Assembly (NCBI RefSeq): GCF_965363235.1
Contig: NC_134845.1
Span: 22,818,524-22,882,523 of the forward strand
From: Mytilus galloprovincialis
Taxonomy: Eukaryota; Mollusca; Bivalvia; Mytilida; Mytilidae
DNA length: 64,000 nt
Reading direction: 5' to 3'
Under the pieces are notes generated by a model. The model made no database searches. It was not told where the DNA came from and worked only from the letters and a program-made list of their open reading frames with translations. The translations under genes and the position numbers were made by a program. Within the stretch, counting starts at the first letter, position 1, and every line of letters starts with the position of its first letter. Below, piece after piece: positions 47,241 to 59,214 of this stretch.

Positions 47241-47366
47241 ATGGACAAACAAGTCCAAAATGAAAGTCTGTCATTGTTTGGTAGAACTCATCATACGAAG
47301 ATGTGGTTAGTTATCGCGACTGTTGCCATAGTATACGTATCTTCTGCTTCATACGACTCTTATTAA
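47241..47366 (+). CDS. Possible 41-residue peptide with hydrophobic segment
   Basis: ATG at 47241 to TAA at 47366. The first 20 residues are polar. From Met21 it reads MWLVIATVAIVYVSSASYDSY, cut here to its 21-residue length only as far as 47363. That is a secretion-signal-like core with a plausible cleavage after SSA. No homologue is recognised and no splice continuation was found. It may be the first exon of a decayed secreted-peptide gene, or chance. Confidence 0.2.
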   Translation: MDKQVQNESLSLFGRTHHTKMWLVIATVAIVYVSSASYDSY

Positions 47367-49096
47367 TATTTGACAAAGCTGTACTGTTGGAATGTCGTCT
47401 TATTAACCTTTACACAACTTTCACCTGTATTTCTTAAATATATTTACATGTACTGAGTGTATTTATACATCGGAAAGATTGTTCTTGCTTTTACAATAGT
47501 TTTCTCTTGAGATTGTAAGATTGAGTTATCGTTCTTTCGTCATGTACATTGTAAACTGGACCATACAAAGAACGTTCAAACTGACCTACAGTTGTGGGGG
47601 TTTTCTTGTTGCGTTAAAGCTTGTTAATGACCTTGGGCTGTTTTGTATGCACTTTGGACAGGATTCACAGTCTGAGACACATTCCACGATTCCATTTCGC
47701 TGTTTTATTCCAACAGAATTGAGAAAAAAGGAGAAAATAGACACCCTCGTTTGTGTTGCTCTGTAAAAGATGTACTTTGCACAACTCCAATTTTACATAA
47801 TAATCCTTAAAAATCATAACAAATTAGATCCTACATGTATCTGTTTCGGCAGGCATTATGCCTTTAAAGTATCGATTCAGCTTTGAAATGTATTGTCATT
47901 TCTTAGATAAAGCAATTACCAGTGGCCTGGGTTGAAGAATAAAACTGAAAATTGCAATTGGGAATGTGTCAAAGAGACTGGCATAGTCTTCTCTGAATAA
48001 AGATCTTATTTATCACATTTCACATTGTTAAACTTCATTAATTTATTCATACCCAGCAAAACACTATGTGTTGATTACTTATATTAAAAAAAATGCAGAT
48101 TCAAAATACAATTTTCCTTCTTTATTTCTTTTATGAAATTTCCACTTCTAAAATTAATAGCGTTCATAACCTTTTTTTTTTCTTTTTTTTTTGGGGGGGG
48201 GGGGGTGAAAAATATATTTCAGTTCGATAACCTCATTGTAGACACAATTGATGAATTTATTCCATGTAATATGTGTACATGTATCTATTGAGTCATTGGT
48301 TGCTGACTAATGACGTAAAGAGAAAGTTTGTTCATCAATCTGTTTAAATTTTATAAAAATACTCAACCAGGATAGATAAAACATTTTTTTTTTATTTGTT
48401 ATTACTTGGCATTAATTTGTTGTGCTTTTTCTTAATTTGTGCTGATTTCATCAGAACAGTCGGAAGGGTGATTTCCTCCTGCATAATTAACCGCAGGACA
48501 ATTGTGCTATACTTAAATATCCCTCTTGGTCATTCAGCTCCTGATGTATTCGGGTATTTATACAACCCTGCTGGCTTTAACATGATGTTTCTTTTTTTTT
48601 TTTGTCAAACGTATTTCTATTTTTATTTTTGTTTATAATTCAATTGTGTGATAAAAAATCAATGTACTGAATATATCTATCTATCTATCTATCTATCTAT
48701 CTGTATGGGTGTTGGCGTTCATGAAAAGGAAATTCAGAAAAGCGTCATTGTATTTCTGTGGGTTAAATAATTATTGAATACAATTGTACGGATGATAAAT
48801 ACATACGTGTAGCACTACAATAAAGAACTGAGCTACAAATGCATGTTACCTATTTTAAACAGATTTAAATATTGTTTCACATGGTAAAAATAAATTAAAT
48901 AATATGTCCTCTGTCTTTCACACTCGGTAGATTTTGTGGAAAGTTTTCTCATTGACAAATATACCACATCACAAAAGATTGTTATATGTTTGAATTCATG
49001 TAAGACAAAATAAAATTAGGCAATATATATATTGCGTTCAAAGCTGATATATGCATAAAACTACTTAATATTATAAAATAACAAATTATAGAAAAT
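47367..49096. other. Intergenic with microsatellites
   Basis: Contains a fragment of the GGAATGTGTCAAAGAGAC family at 47945-47985, a poly-G run at about 48194-48204 and an (ATCT)n tract at 48675-48702. No coding-like frame. Confidence 0.5.
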
Positions 49097-49690
49097 AGAA
49101 AATGTGGTTTGATCGCCAATGAGACAACTTTTTACAAGAGACCAAATGACACAGAAATTAGCAACGTAAGGTCACTGTACGGCCTTCAACAATGTGCAGA
49201 GTCGGCTAAAAAAATCCCTGATTCGACAAATGTTAAACAATGCAAACGAGAAAACCAACGACCTAATTGATGCACAAAAATAAATGAATTAAAAAACATA
49301 TTAATGTATGTAACACAAGAACAAACGACAAACACTGAATTGCAGGCTCCTGACTTTCAACAGACAACTACATACAGAATGCGGTGGTTTGAAACATGCT
49401 AGCGGGATCACAACCCTCCATCTAGTAACCTGCGACAGTGGTGTAATAGTACAACCGAAGAACGAACTGCTGAAAAGGGCTTTACTCAACAAATTGATAC
49501 ACAACTACTTCTACTAAGATCTTAGAGCGAACGTAGCCTGGTACTTGTACATGATAACAACAACAACAAAACACGTAATACATATCTGAGAGTAGTCGCA
49601 GTTACTGACAGCTAGTTCATTTTTAGCAAATTACAACTAATAAAAATATCACGCATCTAAGACTAAGTTCGTATTTGTCCTGAACAGACA
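49097..49690 (+). repeat. GATGTGGTATG-family repeat (copy 3)
   Basis: Begins AAAATGTGGTTTGATCGCCA and runs through CACTGTACGGCCTTCAACAA, CTGAATTGCAGGCTCCTGAC, ACTGACAGCTAGTTC and ATCACGCATCTAAGACTAAG. About 80% of the family length, moderately diverged. Confidence 0.8.
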
Positions 49691-51800
49691 GATTTGTTAA
49701 CATTTCAGAAGATAAATTAGTACTACGATTGGATATATAACTTCATTGGTTTTATATGTATATAAATATTTATTTAGAAACTACCCCTTTACAACGGGGG
49801 CACTTGATAGATGGCCGTATTACATTTGTATCGAGTTCCAGAGGGCATCTCCGAAGGATATGCGATTGAAAGATCCGTGCTCATTTAGCAACTTTGTCAT
49901 ATAATTGAGCTTGCGCTCGAAGTTATCTTTTAAGTAACAATTTATATGGTAGGCAAAAGTCAATGAATGGGTAAAATAATCACCAAGATATTTGTATTCA
50001 TTGTTTTAAATACTAGTATTTCTTCTACAATAGCACTTAACAATTCGTTTTTTTAGTTTCTTAGTAAATTTGAGTTGCAGCCCTTCGACCAGTAGACCAA
50101 TACTTCATTTGATCTTATTAAATACTTGCGTCACCGTTTGTAGTCAAAGGTAATTCTATTTCTTTTACCTTTAATCTTTGTTATTTATTATAACACAGTT
50201 TTAATCTATATTCCATCATATAGAATAGAATAAAATGCTATAACAATAATGAGAAAAACGGTAAAGACCTATGCATTTAAAAGATTAATTGAAATGCTGA
50301 AAGAATATTTTCCCATCAAAAGCTCGATAAAAGTTGCTAAGGTTGGTGAATAGGTGTCAAAGTCGACTAAAAGCTTTATTGAAATATATTTGAATCCAGT
50401 CTTTTCAATTTCTTTTATATTAGAAGTGTATAGCAGAACTTATATAGAAAGGGTTAAATAGTTTACACAAAGTGTTCCAGAATTAAATTAAATATCCTCC
50501 ATAATTTTAGTTATGCATACAAACAATTTTATGTAAGGATAAATATTTAACGTTCATCCTATAAAGAATAGTTAATGTTAAAAATATTATCACAAAATTA
50601 CGAAGCAATGAAATGAATCTAAAAGTTATAATAATCTTTTAATAAATGGAATTAAATAGGCATGAACAAATTCAATAGCTTGTGAAACATATTAAACAAA
50701 TTAAAAGAAAATATATACATAGCAACATAAAATGTATACATAGACGCATGGACCTATAAAATACCCAAAGAACTGTAAGTCCTATAATCCCTATACCTCA
50801 AAACAGTATGAGGTTAACGCATTATCAGATAAACTTATAGCCTGAGGAATACAATTACTGAAAAAAAACCAGTTAGTGCATGGGAAATGTATATATTGTC
50901 GTAATTCAATGCATTTACTTGTTATGTGGCAAGCTACAATAATCTTGATTTCATTTCAATGTTGTTTTAAACATTAGTTTTACATGATATTTTGATAAAT
51001 TTCCTGCAAGAAGTTGATTTTTTTTTCAAAACAATGCATTAACCCGGGCACTTTCGACCACTTACACATAATACTATATTTTCCTTGAGAGATCATAGAT
51101 TTGTATAAATTTGTCTCCCTCTAATTACATGGGACATATTTACTTTCATTTTCAATACAGCAGCTAAGTTGTGAAAATATTACCAAACAAGGTAGTCAAC
51201 AGTTTAAACTTGGATGCCTTCAAACAGGTTGTGAATCTTTCTGTAATTGTTATAAGCAACATTGCAAAAATAAGGAGACGCTACTTGTATACATACATCA
51301 TAATAATGATTATCAATGATATAGCTATCCACTAGATACCAAATGAGCAGAAGATGTAATTAAGCAACCATAGGTCACCGTACGCATACGGTCTTCAACC
51401 ATGAGCAAATATATACCATATAGTCAACTACAAAAGGTTCCACTACAACAAAATGTAAAATAAAATAAAGCAAGAAAACAATGTTTGCGTTAAGGCAAAC
51501 ACAATTGACGAATATCAACAAACCATAACCACTGAAATACAGACGAGAGAAAATATATGATGAGCGATATGCAAGTTGTGTATACAGGAAAAAAGAAAAG
51601 ACATTGTTTTAAAATTTGAAAGCCCGGGGTTATTTTGGAGTGTAAAAAAAAAGTGATGACTTTGTGAAATAATATACACCAAACACGTTGTATAATCATT
51701 TCGAAATAAGATACAAGATGCATGAATGCTTACTCGCTCAACAATTCAAGACAAGATAGTTCATTCAGTAACGCTATGATGTAAAAAAAATAGTTTTTTG
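49691..51800. other. Intergenic, mostly unrecognised
   Basis: AT-rich. A degenerate GATGTGGTATG-family fragment is at about 51350-51480 (GGTCACCGTACGCATACGGT, ACCATGAGC). No coding frame that I can support. Confidence 0.45.
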
Positions 51801-51806
51801 TTTAAT
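51801..51806 (-). promoter_or_regulatory. Polyadenylation signal candidate (ATTAAA, minus strand)
   Basis: ATTAAA on the minus strand, about 34 bp after the stop codon at 51840. Correct side and distance for the membrane-protein gene. Confidence 0.4.
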
Positions 51807-51839
51807 ATTTACTGATACACTGAAGTGACTATGAGTCTT

Positions 51840-53569
51840 CTAAAAGTTGCTAACACTCATGTGTTGTGTGTTGGGAGGGGTGGTTGCGTGCGATTGCCAT
51901 TTAAGTGTTTGCATTTTAACATGTTCAATGTAGGCCTTTGACTGTTTGGGCGATCTTTCGAACATAACAGCTGAACATAATAGCTTGCATAGACATTCGT
52001 GTGCTATATCCTGTTTAGTATTTTCAAATGTGAAGACAAAATTATTTGTGTAATTTTTGTTGTCTTCTGGACGACATTTATTATCTATATCTGATAGTTT
52101 AAAGTAGAACATTGTTGTGTATCCCAGTAATACTGTCCCCTCAGTTGTATAGAGTTTAATCCAAAGATTACATCTGAAATTCAAGGTAATGTTTTTATTA
52201 TTTGTGTCATAGTTTTTACTAATATATTTTATTCATTTTCATATTTATAATATTCTTATTGTTTGCAAAGGCATGACAGTCAGTTGTATCAAAGAATATG
52301 TTTAATTTTGATCACGGTCGATTTTCCATATACATGTACATCTGGTTGTCAAACTAACATGCAGTGCAATGTCTACATGTATCCTGTGAACTCGTAATAC
52401 TCCTTGATTGAAAAATTATGGAATGTGTCAAATTAATACTTCTTCTCGGCTGATTTTTTAGTGTTTCTAATCTGTAACATTTGCAATTGCACTGATCAAG
52501 ATTAAAAAGAGGGATTATTGAAAACTTGCACTAAACAAAAGGAGGACTTAAGTACAAAGTATAATAAAGTGTGCCTTTCCCAACTCAGGAACCTAGTACT
52601 AGTGTTTTCTGTCCATTCAGGAATTTAGAAGTCTTTATTTTATTTATTAAACGGAAGAATAACCTGTCTAGACGAAGGGTCAATTCTGATTTAATCTGTT
52701 TGATTTACATATATGTGATATTGAAGACCTTCCCTCTAGATAACTTTTTGGTTTATGCTATCCCGGTTTAACTAAATAGTGTGGATCTAGATTTTAAAAC
52801 TTTGCAAGGAATAACAAATACATATGAGAATCCAGAAATTAAAGAGTTTTTTTTATATGGAAAATGAACAAAAAGTAGATGTAACTAGTGTATAGCTGTC
52901 TAATTTACAATTCTACAACATCTTCTCATTTTGCTACAATAAAATAAATAAGCCCGATGAACCAGCGTAATTTCTACTAATACTAAAAGTTGTCGATGCG
53001 ATCTAATAACTAGACATCGAAGGCAGAAACAAAAGCTAAATATGATATTTGCTAAAAGTCTTAATAAGCCGTAAGCATAAACACTACATTATGTACCTCC
53101 TTTACAAATTCCTATACGATGTACTGTCCAACCTCTCGTTCATTTAAACTAACTGTTGAACTCTATGTGTACTCATGCATGGTGGATTTTATAATGAACA
53201 CAATCTAAGGAAAATAATACAAAAAATAACTTCAATAATAAGACACGAAAAGGTGTCATAATGATACAGAATCTGCTTACCCTTGCCGAGCACTTGGATT
53301 CATCACAGGTTCGTGTTGCTCGTTCTTTAGATTTTCGTTTGATGTTTGATGTTTTTCGTTTTTCAATAGTTCGTGATATAAATTGAAGAGATGTGGTGTA
53401 ATTGCCATAGAAACAATTATCCACAAGAGACCAAATGACGTAGATGTAAAACGTCTAAAGATCGCCGGACGTCCTTCAATAATTGGCAATGTTGTGGCTT
53501 CGTCTGGAACATTTTGTTTTTGATATGCCCCTGAATATCGTCTCCGTTTCTTTTTAAATAATTTTATTT
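51840..53569 (-). CDS. Unrecognised single-pass membrane protein, at least two exons
   Basis: Exon 53569-53281 reads through a very basic stretch (KLFKKKRRRYSGAYQ) to a hydrophobic segment SFGLLWIIVSMAITPHLFNL, then a polar, Glu/Asn-rich region. A good donor (GG/GTAAGC) ends it after two bases of a codon. The next exon, 52173-51840, follows a TTTCAG acceptor and supplies the missing base, so the frame continues exactly. It adds about 110 residues with several Cys and stops at 51840. The basic-then-hydrophobic order suggests a single membrane span. The start is unresolved: an acceptor TTCTAG precedes 53569, implying an upstream exon, but the same frame is open to an ATG at 53648. No family recognised. 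It is head to head with the oxidoreductase gene. Confidence 0.55.
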
Positions 53570-53703
53570 CTAGAATATAAAAGTGCATCAATTTCAAACA
53601 TGTTAACTCACAATAAGATTTCATTTCATTACACATTTTAAGATACATGTATGTGTGTGGCTATTACATTTATATTTTATAAAACGTTATTATAATACAG
53701 ATT

Positions 53704-55399
53704 ATGGAAAAGAATAGCTTAAGAATCGGGTTTGTTGGAGCTGGTGCAATTCACTTTGGACGAGGAGATTTGCCTTGGGCTCATGCAACAAGGTTAGAAA
53801 AGATGGGCCAGATAAACGTTCTTGCTATTGTTGATCCAGATACGAAAGTAGCAGATAGTATATTAAAGGAAAAGCTGTCTTCCGACCAAACTAAGCAGTT
53901 CTACCAGGACTGTAAACTGTTAACACACTTCAAAGATTTGATAGCCCTGAAACCGGATGCAGTGTTCATAGGGATTCCCCCAGTATATCGTGGTTCATTA
54001 GATAACGGCCATGATATAGAGCTACAATTTATTAAGGCTGGAATTCATGTTTTTGTAGAGAAGCCTCTTTCAGTTGTTCCACCTGAGAAATTTGATCAGT
54101 ACAAGGATGAAATACAGAGAGTCAGCAGTGAGAATAATGTTATCGTATCTGTCGGTTACATGTTTAGGTACGTATAAGTGCAATGTAAAATATGATATAA
54201 AAGTACCTTTGTGACGTCTCAAGAAGTTCAGTAGTCTTCACAATTATGTAATGCCTCACAAAAAAATAAACATAGAATTGAGAATGTTTAAACTATAATA
54301 ATATACATACAACTATAGTTCTATTTCAGATTAAGTTCTCAAACAAGAACTTGATAGGAAAATAACTATTATCTGTTGAGAAGGTCAAAAAATTCTGATG
54401 CACTTTTTTATTTTTCAATATTGTTCTTAATATGTTGTTATAATCATAAAACGTTTTTCAGTCTTCATGTGTATAGTGTATTTGCATTCCAAATGATTAT
54501 AATATCACTATCATCTACGCCTTTTGTATAACTCAACAAAGTATGAAACTTTACATTTTTTTATGCAAGGTCAGAATGAAACTTATTGAGCGTATATTTA
54601 AGTTTCATCAAGATTACTGATTGCATCCTTTTAAGATGACAAAGCAGTATTCTATGATAAGCACACATCACTGTAAAGTGGAGTTCCACAATAACAGTAT
54701 TTATCATTGTGTTTCAGATACCATGACGCAATTATCAAAATGAAGGAACTTATTAAAGAACATGGAAAGAAGGTCATGGCCTTCAATGCTCGATATTACT
54801 ACGCATACTCAGATGGCGTCAATAAATACTGGTACAACCAAAATCTCAGCGGTGGACCAATAGTTGAACAGGCTACCCATCTATGTGATTTAGGGAGATA
54901 TATTGTTGGGGATGTCAACTTAGACACGGTCCATACCATTATGCTCAGAGATAACGACCCATCAGGGGCCGGATGTCTATCACATTTGCCACATGATGGC
55001 GAGGAAGATATTACCCCTGGTCAAAAGCTCCCCAGAGTAACGCTTAGTCATTGGCGATTTCAAGACGGTGCTGTTGGGACCCTTATGCATTCTATAGCTA
55101 TACCCGGAAGTAGATACGAAGCAACAGTTGAGGTTCAATTAGACGGAATGCAGTTGTCACTAATTAGACCGTACGAAGACGAATGTATTTTACGTGTACG
55201 TGATATTAAATCAGGAGATCCTAACAAAGATGTGGATTACACATTCAGGGGCAACGACTCTTACTATAATGAACTTAGTACCTTCGTGAAAGCTGTCAAA
55301 TCTGGAGATAAGTCTGGCATTAAAAGCTCGTATGAAGATGCAAGCAAGACGTATTTGTTAACATGGAAAATAAGACGAATGGGCGAACAGAACAATTAG
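53704..55399 (+). CDS. GFO/IDH/MocA-family NAD(P)-dependent oxidoreductase, 381 aa, two exons
   Basis: Exons 53704-54167 and 54718-55399 join AG/A across a GTACGT...TTTCAG intron to give 381 residues, a normal length for this family. The N-terminal Rossmann fold begins RIGFVGAGAIHFGRG, with the GxGxxG dinucleotide loop at residues 12-17. DAVFIGIPP follows at about 85, and HVFVEKP (Glu-Lys-Pro, 119-121) is the family signature. The C-terminal half has GGPIVEQATHLCDLGRY, where the His is likely in the active site. It probably oxidises or reduces a sugar, inositol or related polyol in the cytosol; the substrate cannot be told. An acceptor-like ATACAG directly before ATTATG suggests a spliced 5' leader. 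No signal peptide. Highly coding in character and intact. Confidence 0.93.
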
Positions 55400-55454
55400 C
55401 ATTATCAGGAATTATATTATAATACAGGACATGGTATACCACACTTTAAAGGAA

Positions 55455-55460
55455 AATAAA
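55455..55460 (+). promoter_or_regulatory. Polyadenylation signal (AATAAA)
   Basis: AATAAA 56 bp after the oxidoreductase stop codon. Confidence 0.55.
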
Positions 55461-56804
55461 TAAGTTTGTAGGAATATGTAAGAAGGCGATAATAATTGAG
55501 AGAAAAAACCATACACATTATGTTGCACATTAAACGACACCAAATTGAAGATAGCTTTCAGTTAAATCAGTAGACTCACACTAGTTAATTAAGCAAATAT
55601 AAAAATAAGAAAATATGACATGATTGGCAATGGGACATCTCCCCTCATATTAAACAACTTTATACTATTTTACTTGATACAGGTTAGATATGATAAGTCA
55701 GCCCTGTGTTACCTGACCACTATCGCGTGAGTAACAAACACATAAGTTTGGCTTATATTGTATCTAGGAATATATAGGTGTATTTGTTTCACAAAGCAAA
55801 CAACAATAACTTCTAACTCGGCGAAGCCATATGGTTGAGGTATGGAAAATCCAATCATCTAAACAATAATTCACGAACCACTGACTTCTTTCTTTACAAT
55901 TATGGTAAACCATGCCCAAGCGATTAGTAATCAAATGAGATGTATTTTTACTGAACAGGTTTGCACAGTGTAATTTGTTAAACAATATCTAGATATATTC
56001 CAGAAAATGTAACGAAAAGATATATATAAAATGTTTGTATGCTTTCGTATATACATGTTTAATAAAAGATTATGGTCATGTTGATTGGTTAAAGGTGAAA
56101 CAGAACAGTTGGACTACAAAATGTAGCATTGCAATGCCGTTATAATTATTGTATTGACTTGCAGTTTGAATTCCAAATGCGACTGTAGTATTTGACATTA
56201 CTCGTAAAACATCAGCTCTTTAATTCAAGCAGGTTACGGGGAGATAATAATCTGTATCAGATCTTAGGGTCATCCGAGTAAACAGTACGTCATTTCTTTG
56301 ATTTATAGTTTTGAGTTACCCTTATTGCTACTATTAACAGTATCAAACGATATCTAACTGGACTAGTGTTCAAAATAATCATTTTGTTAACATATCAATA
56401 AATAATACAGGAATCTGTTATTTAATTTGTCGTTATAAAGCTTTGATATATAAGATAACTTTTAGATTACATCGAAGTAAAAATTTACTTAACTAACAAT
56501 AAAAGCATCAACATTTGATTCATATTAAATTCATATTATGAATTGAAGCCCGTCCAAGCAGACATTTAGCAAGACTTTATCATAAACAGTCTAAGATTTG
56601 ATGTGTTGAAAGGGAATGAGAAAATCTTTAATAATAGGTATACAACCGTGAAACCTGGCAAGAATGTACAAAACAGATATAACCAAAGGTGTGTTTGTAT
56701 CACACAAGTGCATATGTGTAAAACTTATAACCTTCGCTTGACAAAGAAAGTTCAATGTTCTATCACAATGTCTAACAATTTACTAACCTGATGTTCAGTG
56801 GTTG
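55461..56804. other. Intergenic, nothing recognised
   Basis: AT-rich. Short frames only, with no coding signature. Confidence 0.45.
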
Positions 56805-57300
56805 TCGTTTGTTGTTTCGGTTCATACGTGTTTCTCGGTTTCGTTTTTTGTATAGATAAGACAGTTGGTTTTTCCGTTTGGGTGGTTTAACAATAGTCAT
56901 TTTTGGGGCCATTTGTTTCTGTTCTGTGTGAGCCAAGGCTCCGTGTTGAAGACTGTACTTTGACCTATAATGGTTTACTTTTACAAATTGTGACTTGGAT
57001 GGAGAGTTGTCTTAAGTTATTGCACTCATGCCACATCTTCTTATATCTATACACTACATATTAAAAATAATAACAAGTGGTATGATTGCCAATGAAACAA
57101 TTCTCAACAAATAGATCAAATGCACAGACACTCGTCTCAGAAGAAAAAAATCCTACATACCTTTATATGACACGTGTTATATAAAGGTATATATTAGTAT
57201 AGGGGGAAACAAATTCTGAGACGAGTGCCTGTGATCAAATGTTACAAAATTAACAGCTATGAGTATATAATAAGGAATTATAGTTCCAAACATAATTTAT
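56805..57300. repeat. Two opposed GATGTGGTATG-family fragments
   Basis: The left part (56805-57045) is reversed, with GTTTGGGTGGTTTAACAATA, GGATGGAGAGTTGTCTTAAG and CACATCTTC at its right edge. The right part (57070 onward) is forward, with AGTGGTATGATTGCCAATGA. The forward part is split at 57123 by a small hAT-like MITE and resumes TTACAAAATTAACAGCTATG. Confidence 0.7.
57123..57233. mobile_element. hAT-type MITE, 111 bp
   Basis: Inverted ends CACAGACACTCGTCTCAGAA and TTCTGAGACGAGTGCCTGTG differ at one position. The 8-bp direct repeat ATCAAATG flanks it (57115-57122 and 57234-57241), the duplication length of hAT transposons. Inside is a further palindrome TTTATATgacacgtgttATATAAA. Inserted in a GATGTGGTATG-family repeat whose sequence resumes on the far side. 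Confidence 0.85.
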
Positions 57301-59067
57301 GCTAGTATATAAGAAACACATTTTATAAAAATATGAGGATTCCGTCTGTTTTTTTGCTTGAAAGTACCTTGTACAAGGTACTGTAATGCGACTTTCGAAG
57401 TATTAACCTTTTCAGAAGAATTAGTGAGGAATGGCAAAGGTATAAACATTACAAAACCGAAAACAATCAAATCAGATTTACAGAGTGAACATTTAAAATT
57501 TATTTTAATCTATAATGTCTTTGGCGAGGTGGTTGCATAATCAATCTTTCAATCAGTGGCATTCAATTTTTTATTCATTTTCAAGATAAATGCATATCAA
57601 CAGTCAAGTTTCATGACTGTTCTGTAATTATGCCGACTATGATGAAAGGCGGGAAATTTGAACTGCAATAAAAAAAACTTAAGCAAAATGTGAATACCAT
57701 ATACCGTTTTGAACGGGTCATTAGGGGTGCAGTGGAAGCAACATTTCCATACAAAACAGATCAATAAAACTCTCGATTTCGACCGGAAGTGGTAGTGTAC
57801 TAATCCATCCCATACAGCCAATTCAAGCATATCGTGGAGAGGAATCATAGGCATCAGAGGAAAAAAACCTAGGTACTCTCGGTGACATTTCAAAGGAGAG
57901 AAGTGGAGCCACCCGAACAATGAAATATTAATGATGGGGAGCGTACTAGATTTATATTTTCATTACATGTTTTATGCCAGCTTTATTTAGGCAGTTGTAA
58001 ATTTTACAATGAAATCAAAACAATCATATCTATTTCGAAACGTACAGATAAGGATAGTGCTACATGTATAATATCTTTATTTCAATTCTATTGGGAAGCA
58101 CTTAAATGCAAATAAAGTAACACTTCTACAAAAAGATGAGTAGATTTAGTTCCAAGTAACGATTTTGTTTGTGGTAGATTTCAATTAACTGTAATTTTAT
58201 GTGGATATAGGAAAACAATTAAAACAATGTTATAATGCTCCCTTAAGTGTTCACCCAGACAAGTGTAGGAGGTAGCTTGCTGATTTAGAGTGTATATTCA
58301 GTACTGTCACTTTTATACATTTGATTTGTAAGCTGATTATATATATTTTTCATCTTGAGTGATTTGCAATCAAATTTGTTTTTAGATTTTGTAAAGCAAC
58401 TGTGTAATTAATTCATAATATCAGCGTAAACATTACCAACAAAGAAGAAAGATCCCAGCAGAAAATCGTCTGAATGGCATATATTGTATAGTAAGACAGA
58501 TTAAGAGGTATTTGATTTAAATTGAATACACAGCCTTTTATTGCAAGAAAACCGAATGGATGCACATGTCAGTATTTACAAAAACATTCAAATAAGTGCA
58601 GATGTTTATGTATAATGTATGCTGCATTTTAATAGAATTTCAAGAGGTTTGTACAGTTAAAAGGATTTATTGTACATGTAGGATCTTCAAACATATATTG
58701 CATTGGCAATACGATACAGTAGCTTAAAGATTTTGTTGAAAATACAAGTACAGTAGCATTTCTTAAAATGACCGAAACGAAACTGTCATACATTTTGACA
58801 CCAGACACGATGAAGGGAAAGCAAACTTGCAATGTACTTAAGAATAAATATGTTCATAAAAATAAAATATAATACTATAAATAAAATACTTAAAACAGAT
58901 TTCCTTTTGTCCTTAAATTTTGTGTAGGTATTAGTCAGTAATTTAATGGCCTTATTGATACACGAAATTCTCCCCCAGACGCCTGTTGTTGTAACATATT
59001 GTAAATCTTTTCAATATTTGTAGGACGGATCATTTCTCTGTACGATTATGGTAATGACCTGTTGACC
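57301..59067. other. Non-coding, nothing recognised
   Basis: AT-rich. A 107-codon minus-strand frame at 57597-57920 lacks a recognisable domain or splice context, so I do not call it. No repeats identified. Confidence 0.45.
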
Positions 59068-59214
59068 CCTCATGTCTGGTGCATAACCAAGCTCACATAG
59101 CTAGTAATATCGCCTGCCTCATGTCTGGTGCATAACCAAGCTTACATAGTTAGTAATATCGTCTGCCTCATGTCTGGTGCATAACCAACCTCACATAGTT
59201 AGTAATATCGCCTG
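59068..59214 (+). repeat. 49-bp minisatellite, three units
   Basis: Exact period 49 (59068, 59117, 59166). Each unit starts CCTCATGTCTGGTGCATAAC and ends AGTAATATCG(C/T)CTG, with one to three substitutions between units. Confidence 0.9.

Noticed and set aside
53173-53424. 83-codon minus-strand frame overlapping the membrane-protein exon
   Set aside because: Different frame from the one that splices cleanly. No acceptor or domain supports it.
57597-57920. 107-codon minus-strand frame
   Set aside because: Compositionally odd (rich in Phe, His, Leu), with no domain or splice context. It might be an exon but cannot be supported.
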